Shown: positions 44,343-52,799 of the stretch, in pieces
How the letters are laid out: the number at the start of each line of letters is the position of its first letter
How positions within the stretch are numbered: position 1 is the first letter of the stretch
Assembly: GCA_016214125.1 (NCBI GenBank)
Contig: JACRPC010000006.1
Coordinates: 1 to 64,000 of the forward strand
DNA length: 64,000 nucleotides
DNA from: Rhodospirillales bacterium
Lineage (GTDB): Bacteria; Pseudomonadota; Alphaproteobacteria; Rhodospirillales; WMHbin7
Direction of reading: 5' to 3'
Program-made: the position numbers and the translations under genes
The notes under the pieces: model-generated
What the model saw: the letters and a program-made list of their open reading frames with translations, nothing else
The model's database searches: none
Told to the model about the DNA's origin: nothing

Positions 44343-45152
44343 ATGACCAAGCGCACCCGCAAGGGCGAAATCTTCCGCGCCGCCATCATCGACGCGGCGG
44401 CACGGTTGTTCATCGAGCGCGGTTTCCTCGGCACCAACATCCAAGACGTGGCGAACGCGCTGGGCGTGACGCGCACCGCCGTCTATTACTACTTCAAGAA
44501 CAAGGGGGCGATCCTCGACGCGATCACCGAGGACACCACCTTCGCCGCCAAGACGATGGCGGCGCGGCTGTCGGCCGATCGCGGGCGCGATCCCACTCAG
44601 GCGCTGCGCGGCCTGATGGCCCAGCAAATCGATCTCATTCTTGCCAGCCCGATGCGCTTTCGGGTCTCCGACCGCGACGCCGTCAACCTCTCGCCCAAGA
44701 AGTGGGCCGAGGTGCGGGCGGCCTGGCGCGGCATTCTGGAAAGCTTCACCCAAGTGATCGAGCGCGGCGTCGCCCAAGGCCAGTTCGACGTCGTCAACGC
44801 CCGCGTCGCCGCTTTCGCCGTCCTCGGCATGTGCAATTGGACGGCGCGCTGGTACAAGCCGGGTGGCGGGCTCGGCACTTCCGACATCATCGCCATGATG
44901 ACCGACATGGCGCTCAAGGCCGTGCGGCGACCGGGGGCCTCGCACCCGGCCGCGCCCAGCCTGGCCGACCGTTTCCGTCTCTTGCACGCCGACGTCAACG
45001 CCCTCGAACGGTTGTTGACGGCGGGCGGCGATTCCACCGCGCCTCGGCCGATCCGCCCGGCGGGTTCGATTGACGCAGGCGTGAAAAAGTCGTCTAATCT
45101 GACGAACAAACGACAACGTCCACGCACACCACGACAACAGGGGGAGACATGA
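44343..45152 (+). CDS. TetR-family regulator with long C-terminal tail
   Basis: A 269-residue regulator, longer than the usual 190-220. The N-terminal DNA-binding domain (about 10-60, IQDVANALGVTRTAVYYYFKNKG) is clear. The ligand domain ends near residue 200, followed by a tail rich in Ser, Arg, Lys and Gln without recognisable domain. The stop overlaps the binding-protein ATG (ATGA at 45149-45152). The DNA of the tail carries the importer promoter and a TTCGATTGAC site, so this protein is the nearest candidate to bind that element. An aryl-CoA ligand is plausible but unproven. Confidence 0.88.
   Translation: MTKRTRKGEIFRAAIIDAAARLFIERGFLGTNIQDVANALGVTRTAVYYYFKNKGAILDAITEDTTFAAKTMAARLSADRGRDPTQALRGLMAQQIDLILASPMRFRVSDRDAVNLSPKKWAEVRAAWRGILESFTQVIERGVAQGQFDVVNARVAAFAVLGMCNWTARWYKPGGGLGTSDIIAMMTDMALKAVRRPGASHPAAPSLADRFRLLHADVNALERLLTAGGDSTAPRPIRPAGSIDAGVKKSSNLTNKRQRPRTPRQQGET
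45065..45098 (+). promoter_or_regulatory. Importer-2 promoter overlapping a TTCGATTGAC operator element
   Basis: TTGACG (45070-45075), a 17-base spacer, and TCTAAT (45093-45098) form a strong sigma-70-type promoter inside the 3' end of the TetR gene. The element TTCGATTGAC (45065-45074) overlaps the -35 exactly as at 39933-39942. It would give the binding-protein mRNA a leader of about 45 bases. Confidence 0.7.
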
Positions 45153-46324
45153 TCCGGAAATCGTTTTGGGCCGCGTTGGCGGCCGCGACGCTCGTCACCA
45201 CCGGCGGCGCTTTGGCGCAGCAGGGCCCGGTGAAGATCGGCTTCGTCACCACGCTCACCACGCCGTCCGGCTATATCGGCGAGGAGACGCGCGACGGCTT
45301 CACCATCGCCATGGACCAGGAAGGCGGCAACAAGCTGGGCGGCGTCGCCGTCGAGCTGATGATCGCCGATGACGGCGTCAAGCCCGACGTCGCCAAGCAA
45401 CTCGTCGAACGGATGATGCAGAAGGATGGCGCCAAGATCATCTCGGGCGTCATCTTTTCCAACATCGTCGCCGCGGTGGCGCCCGACGTCGTCAAGGCCG
45501 GCGGCTTCTATGTCGGTCCCAACGGCGCCCCCAACAACATGGCCGGCGCCGATTGCCATCCCAACTATTTCATCGCCTCGTGGCAGGCCGGCACCCAAAG
45601 CGACATGGCCGGCCTGTTGGCCGACAAGATCAAGGCCAACAACGTGGTGCTGGTGGCGCCCGACTATGTGGCGGGCAAGGACCAGATCGCCGGCTTCAAG
45701 CGCTACTTCAAGGGCACCATCTCCGGCGAGATTCTCACCAAGCTGGGCCAGACCGACTACGCCGCCGAGATTACCCGCATCCGTTCGCTCAAGCCCGACG
45801 CGGTCTTCTTCTTCCTGCCGGGCGGCATGGGGGTGAGCTTCATCAAGCAGGTCAAGGAATCCGGCCTGCAGAACACGGCGCTCTTGGCGCCCCTGACGGT
45901 CGATGACCGCATCGTCGAATCCTTGGGCGACAAGGCGATGGGCATTCGCAGCACCACCTTCTGGAACTGGGATTACGACAACGCGGCGAGCAAGAAGTTC
46001 GTCGAAGACTTCAAGAAGAAGCATGGCAGGGTGCCCACCACCTACGCCGCCCAGGGCTACGACACGGCCCGGCTGATTGCCAGCGCGCTCAAGGCGGTGG
46101 GCGGCGACGTCTCCAAGACGGACGCCTTCCGCGCCGCCCTCAAGAAAGCCGATTTCGTCTCCATCCGCGGTTCCTTCAAATTCGCCAACAACAACCATCC
46201 GATCCAAACCTGGCACGCCCGCGACGTGGTGAAGAACGCCGACGGCACCTACGCCACCAAGACGGCCGAACTGCTGTTCAAGGATTACAAGGATCCCTAT
46301 TCGGCCGAGTGCAAGCAGCCCTAG
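45149..46324 (+). CDS. Periplasmic substrate-binding protein (importer 2)
   Basis: A 391-residue type I periplasmic binding protein. The signal peptide MIRKSFWAALAAATLVTTGG ends at ALA near 24. The mature sequence begins VKIGFVTTLTTPSGYIGEE, and the second-domain segment LVAPDYVAGKDQIAGFKRYF is typical. It resembles binding proteins beside aromatic-acid clusters (the PF13458 group), and its placement after two aryl-CoA ligases supports an aromatic or alicyclic acid as ligand. GGGGAG precedes the ATG. A strong hairpin follows before the permease genes. Confidence 0.92.
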   Translation: MIRKSFWAALAAATLVTTGGALAQQGPVKIGFVTTLTTPSGYIGEETRDGFTIAMDQEGGNKLGGVAVELMIADDGVKPDVAKQLVERMMQKDGAKIISGVIFSNIVAAVAPDVVKAGGFYVGPNGAPNNMAGADCHPNYFIASWQAGTQSDMAGLLADKIKANNVVLVAPDYVAGKDQIAGFKRYFKGTISGEILTKLGQTDYAAEITRIRSLKPDAVFFFLPGGMGVSFIKQVKESGLQNTALLAPLTVDDRIVESLGDKAMGIRSTTFWNWDYDNAASKKFVEDFKKKHGRVPTTYAAQGYDTARLIASALKAVGGDVSKTDAFRAALKKADFVSIRGSFKFANNNHPIQTWHARDVVKNADGTYATKTAELLFKDYKDPYSAECKQP

Positions 46325-46343
46325 GGACATCTCCGGAGGTCGT

Positions 46344-46371
46344 CCCGGACCGGGTTTAGGCCCGGTCCGGG
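46344..46371 (+). other. Strong intercistronic stem-loop after the binding-protein gene
   Basis: A perfect 11-base inverted repeat, CCCGGACCGGG / CCCGGTCCGGG, with loop TTTAGG lies between the binding-protein and LivH-like genes. It lacks a T run. Such hairpins commonly stabilise the upstream mRNA or attenuate read-through, keeping the binding protein in excess over the membrane subunits. Confidence 0.7.
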
Positions 46372-46404
46372 CGGCGACGGCGCCACGACCAGCCAGGCCA
46401 GCCG

Positions 46405-47325
46405 ATGGATTTCGCCCTCTTTGCCGAGCAGATACTGAACGGGCTGCAAGCCGGGGTGACCCTGTTCCTCACCGCCGCCGGCTTGACGCTCGTCTTCGGC
46501 ATCGTCGGCTTCATCAATCTCAATCACGGCACCCTGGTGATGGCCGGGGCCTACATCGCCGCCAAGATCGCTACCGTCACCGGCTCCTTCTGGCTGGGCC
46601 TTGCGGTGGCGGTGCCGTCGGTGGTCGTCCTCGGCCTGCTCTTGGAAACCTCGGTCTTTCGCCGCCTTTATCACCGCGACCATCTCGATCAGGTGCTGGC
46701 CACCTTTTCCCTCATCCTCTTCTTCAACGAACTGGCCCGCATTGTCTTCGGCCGCCTGCCCTATCAGATCGACAAGCCGGCGCTGCTGGCGGGCGCCGTC
46801 CATCTGTTCGGCGATCTCTATTACCCGATCTACCGCTTGGCGGTGATCGGGGTCGGCGTCGCGGTGGCGATCGGGCTTTGGTATCTCACCGCCAAGACCA
46901 AGCTCGGCATGTTGATCCGCGCCGGCTCGACGCATCGCAACCTGGTGGGCGCCTTGGGAGTCAATGTCGGCCGCCTGTTCCTGGCGATCTTCGCCTTAGG
47001 CGCGCTGTTGGCCGGCTTGGCCGGGGCGATCATCGGCCCGATGCAGGCGGTCGAGGTCGGCATGGGCGAGAACATCATCATCCTCGCCCTGGTGGTGATC
47101 GTCATCGGCGGCGTCGGCTCGATCCGCGGCGCCCTGGTGGCCTCGGTCTTCGTCGGCATCGCCGAATCGCTGGGCCGCACCCTGGTCCCTTATCTGTTCG
47201 AGAAGGTGGTCGACACCTCGACGGTGACCTTCCTGAGCGGCATGTTCGCCTCGACCAGCGCCTATGTGATCCTGGCCGCCGTGCTGATCGTTCGGCCCCA
47301 GGGCCTGTTTGCGGGCAAGGTCTAA
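46405..47325 (+). CDS. LivH-like permease (importer 2)
   Basis: A 306-residue membrane subunit. LivH hallmarks are TAAGLTLVFGIVGFINLNHG near 25 and the coupling segment IRAGSTHRNLVGALGVNVGR near 170. It is followed three bases later by the LivM-like gene. Importer-1 subunits at 7710-8615 are distant paralogues, so the two importers are not recent duplicates. Confidence 0.93.
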   Translation: MDFALFAEQILNGLQAGVTLFLTAAGLTLVFGIVGFINLNHGTLVMAGAYIAAKIATVTGSFWLGLAVAVPSVVVLGLLLETSVFRRLYHRDHLDQVLATFSLILFFNELARIVFGRLPYQIDKPALLAGAVHLFGDLYYPIYRLAVIGVGVAVAIGLWYLTAKTKLGMLIRAGSTHRNLVGALGVNVGRLFLAIFALGALLAGLAGAIIGPMQAVEVGMGENIIILALVVIVIGGVGSIRGALVASVFVGIAESLGRTLVPYLFEKVVDTSTVTFLSGMFASTSAYVILAAVLIVRPQGLFAGKV

Positions 47326-47328
47326 GGC

Positions 47329-48324
47329 ATGACGTTCTGGCCGCCGTCGCGCCCGACCCTGATCGTCCTCATCGGGGCCGTCCTGTTGCTGCTCTTGCCG
47401 CCGATCGCCGAGGCGCTACGCCAACCCTTCGTCATCTCGGTCGCCACCCGGGTGGTGATCCTGGCCTTGGTGACGGTGAGTCTCGATCTTCTGATCGGCT
47501 TCGGCGGCATGGTGAGTTTGGGCCACGCCGCCTTCTTCGGCGCCGGCGCCTACGCCACCGCGCTGCTCACCCAATTGGCAGCGGCCGGCAAGCCGCTGGT
47601 CTGGGGCTGGGTGCCGCCGGTCGAGGGCCTGGCGGTGTGGACGATCGCCATTGTCGTCGCCGCCCTGTTCGGTCTGGTGATCGGCGCCTTGGCGCTGCGC
47701 ACCAGCGGCTTCAACTTCATCATGATCACGCTTGCCTTCGCCCAGATGGTGCTCTTCCTGGCGTCGCTGCGCGAACTGGGCGGCGACGACGGCTTGCGCA
47801 TTCCGGTGCGCAACACGGTCGTCGGGTTTTCCATCGAAAGCCAGACCGCCCTTTATTACGTCAGTCTGGTGGCGCTGGCGCTTTACCTGTTCTTGTGCGA
47901 CCGCATCGTCCATTCGCGCTTCGGCTTGGTCCTGCAGGCGATCGCCCAGAATCCCCGGCGCGCCCACGCGCTCGGCTATCGCGTCTATTCCTACCGGTTG
48001 GTGACCTTCGTCATCGGCGCCGCCGGCGCCGGCTTGGCCGGGGCGCTGATCGCCAACCACGCCCGCTATGTCAGCCCCGACCTCTTGATGTGGACCCGCT
48101 CGGCGGAAATCATGATCATGGTCATCCTGGGCGGCAAGGGCACGCTTTTTGGCGCGGTGCTGGGGGCGGCGGTGCTGCTCTTGCTCGAGGAGTTCCTGAT
48201 CGGCCTGACCGAGCATTGGCAGGTGATCCTGGGCCCGATCCTCTTGGTGGTGGTGCTGACGGCCCGGCGCGGCCTGTTCGGGCTATTGGCCGGGTCGAGG
48301 GGCGGCGGAGGCGGGCATGGCTAG
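47329..48324 (+). CDS. LivM-like permease (importer 2)
   Basis: A 331-residue membrane protein. It carries LIGFGGMVSLGHAAFFGAGA near 50 and the coupling region QAIAQNPRRAHALGYRVYSY near 205, and ends in a Gly/Arg-rich tail. Its stop overlaps the LivG-like start by eight bases. Confidence 0.93.
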   Translation: MTFWPPSRPTLIVLIGAVLLLLLPPIAEALRQPFVISVATRVVILALVTVSLDLLIGFGGMVSLGHAAFFGAGAYATALLTQLAAAGKPLVWGWVPPVEGLAVWTIAIVVAALFGLVIGALALRTSGFNFIMITLAFAQMVLFLASLRELGGDDGLRIPVRNTVVGFSIESQTALYYVSLVALALYLFLCDRIVHSRFGLVLQAIAQNPRRAHALGYRVYSYRLVTFVIGAAGAGLAGALIANHARYVSPDLLMWTRSAEIMIMVILGGKGTLFGAVLGAAVLLLLEEFLIGLTEHWQVILGPILLVVVLTARRGLFGLLAGSRGGGGGHG

Positions 48325-49064
48325 GCCGCTGCTGGTCATCGAGGATTTGAACAAATCCTTCGGCGCTCTCAAGGTCACCGATCAGTTGAACGTCGAGGTC
48401 GAGGAAGGCGAATGCCACGCGCTCATCGGCCCCAACGGTGCCGGCAAGACGACGCTGATCGGCCAGTTGATGGGCGAGTTGAAGCCCAATCGCGGCCGCA
48501 TTCTTTTCGACGGTCACGACATCACCGGCCTGTCGCAGGCGCGCCGGGTCGAGCTTGGCATCGCGCGCTCCTTCCAGATCACCTCGGTCTTTCTCGATTT
48601 CACCGCGCAGGACAACGTCATCCTCGCCGCCCAGGCGGCGCAGGATCATAATTTCCGTTTCTGGGGCCGGGCGCGCCGCCACCCCGATCTGCGCGCCGCC
48701 AGCCAACGCTATCTCGATCGGGTCGGTCTGGGGGCGGCGGCCCAATCGCGCGCCGCCGATCTGGCGCACGGCGCGTTGCGCCAGCTCGAACTGGCGATGG
48801 CCCTAGCGCTGGAGCCCAAACTCCTGCTGCTCGACGAGCCGATGGCCGGCATGAGCGTCCAGGAATCGCGGACCATGACCGATCTCTTGAAATCGCTGGC
48901 CGGCACCAAGACCATGCTGCTGATCGAGCACGACATGGACGCCGTCTTCCGCCTGGCCGACCGCATCACCGTGCTGATCGGCGGCCGGGCGCTGGCCACC
49001 GACCGGCCGGACGCGATCCGCTCGAACCAAGACGTTCGCACCGCCTATCTGGGAGAGGGCGACC

Positions 49065-49078
<14 letters not shown>
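48317..49078 (+). CDS. LivG-like ABC transporter ATPase (importer 2)
   Basis: A 253-residue ATPase. Walker A is GPNGAGKT near residue 37, the signature region is LAHGALRQLELAMAL, Walker B is LLLLDEPMAGM, and the H-loop is LLIEHDMD. It powers importer 2 together with the LivF-like subunit, whose start overlaps its end by 14 bases. Confidence 0.94.
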
Positions 49079-49766
<688 letters not shown>

Positions 49767-49812
49767 GCTGTTTCTATCAGCGAAAAAGGCCGGGCGTCTT
49801 TCCGTAGGATAA

Positions 49813-49888
49813 AACCACCAAGACACCGAGGCCCCAAGAGGCACAGCCCGGTATATTTTTGGCTTGGTGCCTTTGTGCCTTGGTGGCT
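49813..49888. repeat. Imperfect 26-base inverted repeat of the CTTGGTG...CTTGGTGGTT type
   Basis: The arms AACCACCAAG...CCCCAAG (49813-49838) and CTTGGTGCCT...TGGTGGCT (49863-49888) match at 21 of 26 positions and flank an AT-containing loop (GGTATATTTTTGG). Each arm contains internal CCAAG/CTTGG repeats. From memory, similar sequences are scattered between genes in many bacterial phyla without an assigned function. Here it lies between convergent genes and may act as a bidirectional terminator. Confidence 0.65.
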
Positions 49889-49957
49889 CTCACCCATTCT
49901 TATCAACCGCCGGCCTTCGGTGATCGACGAGCCGCCATCTTGCCCGGAATGAGCCGC

Positions 49958-50368
49958 CTAATCCTTGGCCGGCTGGAAGATTTCCACCTGCACGCCGTTC
50001 AGCGATTTCGGATGGATGAAGTTGACGGCGCCGAAATCGCCCGCCACCGTTTCCGGCAGCACGAACTGCATGCCCTTGGCCTTCAAGGCCGGCACGTCCT
50101 GGTCGATGGCGTCGACGGCGACCGATAGCAGGAACACGCCCTCGCCCTTGCGTTCCAGGAAGCCGGCGACCGAGGTGTTGGGCTGGGTCGAGGCGATCAG
50201 GTTGATGTGAAAGCCCTTGATGTCGAGGGTGGCGCCGATCAGCCCCGGAAAGGCGAAATCGCCTTCGCCCAGGGGCGTCGCCTTGACGCCGAACAGGCCT
50301 TCATAGGTCTTGGTCGCCGCCGCCAAATCCTTGACCGCGATGTTCATGCCGTAGATGCCGGTGATCAT
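49958..50368 (-). CDS. VOC-family protein, methylmalonyl-CoA-epimerase-like
   Basis: A 136-residue vicinal-oxygen-chelate protein. The sequence starts ITGIYGMNIAVKDLAAATKT, has a central GFHINLIAS with a possible His ligand, and ends in HPKSLNGVQVEIFQP, a pattern seen in methylmalonyl-CoA epimerases and their relatives. The N-terminal His of true epimerases is replaced here by Asn (MNIAV), so epimerase activity is doubtful. It is a stand-alone gene facing the importer. Confidence 0.78.
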   Translation of the reverse strand: MITGIYGMNIAVKDLAAATKTYEGLFGVKATPLGEGDFAFPGLIGATLDIKGFHINLIASTQPNTSVAGFLERKGEGVFLLSVAVDAIDQDVPALKAKGMQFVLPETVAGDFGAVNFIHPKSLNGVQVEIFQPAKD

Positions 50369-50506
50369 GCCGATTCCTCATTCCTGCCGTTTCGCTCGGG
50401 GGATTGTCGGGCTTTTGGCCGATGCGGTCCAGGCCCGCGATGGGGGGGGAAGCGGCGGCGGATTTCTGCTACTCTTGGCGGTAGCGTAATGGCGGAGGGG
50501 CGTGGC

Positions 50507-51487
50507 ATGCGACGGAATCTTTCGGCGATCGGTGTCGGTCTTTTGGCGCTTGTCGGCGCGGCCGCCGGGGCCACGGCCCAAGAGGCGGCTTCGCCCTTCA
50601 CGATCTTCAAGGTTCCCGCCGGCGCCCATCCGCACGATGTGGCGGCCGATCGCGACGGCCGCACCGTCTGGTACACCGCCCAACATCAGGGCGCGCTGGG
50701 CCGGCTCGATTCCCGGACCGGTGCCGTGCGTCAAATTGCACTCGGCAACGGTTCCAGCCCGCACGGGGTGATCGTCGGGCCCGACGGTGCCGCCTGGGTC
50801 ACCGATTCCGGCCTGAACGCCATCGTCCGCGTTGACTACAAGACCGAGGCGGTCACCGTCTTTCCACTGCCCGCCGGCACGCCCTACGCCAATCTCAACA
50901 CGGCGGCCTTCGACGGCGCCGGCGTCTTGTGGTTCACCGGCCAGAGCGGCTATTTCGGCCGGCTCGATCCCGGCCAGCCGATGGCGAAGATCTTTCCGGC
51001 GCCCAAGGGGCGCGGCCCCTATGGCATCGCGGCGACGCCCAAGGGCGAGGTCTATTACGTCTCGCTGGCCGGCAGCTATCTGGCCCATCTCGATTCCGTC
51101 ACCTCGCAGGCCCGCGTCATCGAGCCGCCCACGCCCAACCAAGGAGCAAGGCGGGTCTGGTCGGATTCCAAGGGCCGGCAATGGATCAGCGAATGGCTGT
51201 CGGGCGATCTTTCCCGTTACGATCCCGCCGAGCGAAGCTGGAAGCGCTGGCGCCTGCCCGGCGCCAAGCCCAGCCCCTATGCGGTCTATGTCGATGAGGC
51301 CGACATCGTCTGGATCACCGATTTCTCCGCCAATGCCCTGGTGCGCTTCGATCCGGCGAATGAAACGTTCCAATCCTTCACCTTTCCCCATCGCGGCGCC
51401 GAGGTCCGGCAAATCCTTGGAATACCCGGAGAAGTTTGGTTGCCAGCCTCCGGCGCCGATCACCTGTACCTGTTGAAAACCCGGTAA
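50507..51487 (+). CDS. Secreted Vgb-like (virginiamycin B lyase family) beta-propeller protein
   Basis: A 326-residue protein with a signal peptide (RRNLSAIGVGLLALVGAAAG, cleavage near 26). It then has six or seven repeats of the type GPDGAAWVTDSG/DEADIVWITDFS that fit an NHL/Vgb beta-propeller. Vgb linearises streptogramin B, but most family members in non-producers are of unknown role. The ATG at 50507 is chosen because GGAGGGG lies six bases upstream, and an ATG at 50489 lacks this. No neighbour indicates a pathway. Confidence 0.8.
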   Translation: MRRNLSAIGVGLLALVGAAAGATAQEAASPFTIFKVPAGAHPHDVAADRDGRTVWYTAQHQGALGRLDSRTGAVRQIALGNGSSPHGVIVGPDGAAWVTDSGLNAIVRVDYKTEAVTVFPLPAGTPYANLNTAAFDGAGVLWFTGQSGYFGRLDPGQPMAKIFPAPKGRGPYGIAATPKGEVYYVSLAGSYLAHLDSVTSQARVIEPPTPNQGARRVWSDSKGRQWISEWLSGDLSRYDPAERSWKRWRLPGAKPSPYAVYVDEADIVWITDFSANALVRFDPANETFQSFTFPHRGAEVRQILGIPGEVWLPASGADHLYLLKTR

Positions 51488-51558
51488 GGCCGCAAAGGAT
51501 TCAATAGAAAGTTTAGGTTCCGCCTGAATTTCCCAGCATTGATTGGGTGAGCGGAAGA

Positions 51559-51612
51559 TTAACGGCTGTTACGTTAAACATCACAATATAAGAATATCCG
51601 CCAGAAGGGCGG
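51559..51612 (+). promoter_or_regulatory. Regulatory region upstream of the HD-GYP pair
   Basis: The 167-base gap 51488-51654 is AT-rich for this sequence. It contains the inverted repeat TTAACG-7-CGTTAA (51559-51577), a -10-like TATAAG about ten bases later, and a hairpin CCGCC/GGCGG (51598-51612) before the AAGGA ribosome-binding site. Confidence 0.45.
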
Positions 51613-51654
51613 AGGCTCTGGGAAAGCCGGTTCGCCTTTGGTTAAGGAAAACGA

Positions 51655-52761
51655 ATGACGCCGGACGTTTCCCGCAAGGTTCTGGTCGTCGTGGTCGGCG
51701 GCTCGGAGCGCCAACGCACCGAGATCGAACGGGCCCTGATGTCCTTTTACAAGGTGCAAAGCTTCGCCGAGGCCGAGGCGGCCAAAGCGATGCTGGCCAA
51801 GACCACGCCCGCCCTGGTGCTGATCGACGAAGAGGTGCCGCCCAAGGGCGGCTACAAGCTGCTGATCAATCTCCTGCTGCTGCCCTCGCTGCAGGGCGTG
51901 CCTTTCGTCGGCTTAAGCGGGCGGCCGCAATCCGATCTCCTGGATTTCATCGAGGCCAAGAAATTGGGGGTGGCGCTGGCCAAGCCCTTTCTGCGCAGCC
52001 GCCTGTTGAAATCGATTTCCGGCCTCATCAACAAGTCGGTCGAGCAGGGCTGGGAGAAGATCGAGCCGGTGCAGCGCCAGGCGCTCACCAAGACCGTCGC
52101 CCTGTTCAACGACATTTCCGACAATCTGGAAAGCGGCGAGCCGATTCCCTTTGCCTCGGTGCGGGAAAGCTGCAAGCCCCTGGCGCAAGCGATCGCCACC
52201 CAGTCCTACCGCGACATCCTGAAGGGCGTGAAGGGGCACGACAACTACTCCTACGTCCATTCGCTCAGGGTGGCGACCTTCCTGTCGCTGTTCGGCACCA
52301 CCATCGGCATGAAGGGCGACGAGCTTCTGCTGCTCGCCTCGGGCGGCATGCTGCACGACATCGGCAAGATGACCATTCCGCACGACGTGCTGAACAAGCC
52401 GGGCAAGCTTTCGTCCGAGGAATTCACGGTGATGAAAAGCCACGTCACCAATTCGGTGGCGCTGCTCAACAGTGGCCTGGAAATTCCCAAGGGGGTGATC
52501 GTGATCGCCGAGCAGCATCACGAGAAGCTCGACGGCACCGGCTATCCGAACGGCATCAAGGGCGGCCAGTTGAACGAGCTGGCGCGCATGGCGGCGATCG
52601 TCGACATCTTCGGCGCGCTGACTGACCGGCGGGTCTACAAGGACCCGATGCCGCCCGAAAAGGCCCTGGGCATCATGGCCGAGATGACCGACGGGCTCGA
52701 CCAGAATTTCCTGGCCCTCTTCCGCCACGTCCTGCTCGACGCGGCGCTTGAGGCGGCCTAG
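51655..52761 (+). CDS. Receiver-like plus HD-GYP domain protein, copy 1
   Basis: A 368-residue protein. The N-terminal receiver-like domain (about 8-125) keeps the phospho-acceptor Asp (VLIDEE), Ser (GLSG) and Lys (LAKPF). It has Gly-Gly-Ser-Glu in place of the acidic pair after beta-1. The C-terminal HD-GYP domain (about 195-345) is complete: GHDNYSYVHS, LHDIGKMTIP, the HH pair in AEQHHEKLDG and GTGYPNGIKGG. Active HD-GYP domains hydrolyse cyclic di-GMP, so a role in motility or biofilm control is likely. A close paralogue follows 38 bases downstream. Confidence 0.88.
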   Translation: MTPDVSRKVLVVVVGGSERQRTEIERALMSFYKVQSFAEAEAAKAMLAKTTPALVLIDEEVPPKGGYKLLINLLLLPSLQGVPFVGLSGRPQSDLLDFIEAKKLGVALAKPFLRSRLLKSISGLINKSVEQGWEKIEPVQRQALTKTVALFNDISDNLESGEPIPFASVRESCKPLAQAIATQSYRDILKGVKGHDNYSYVHSLRVATFLSLFGTTIGMKGDELLLLASGGMLHDIGKMTIPHDVLNKPGKLSSEEFTVMKSHVTNSVALLNSGLEIPKGVIVIAEQHHEKLDGTGYPNGIKGGQLNELARMAAIVDIFGALTDRRVYKDPMPPEKALGIMAEMTDGLDQNFLALFRHVLLDAALEAA

Positions 52762-52799
52762 GGCGAAAAGGGGGTACGGGTGAGGGGGGACGACAAGGC

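Noticed and set aside
49958-50368. True methylmalonyl-CoA epimerase
   Set aside because: The N-terminal metal-binding His is replaced by Asn (MNIAV) and no mutase genes are near, so only VOC-family membership is claimed.
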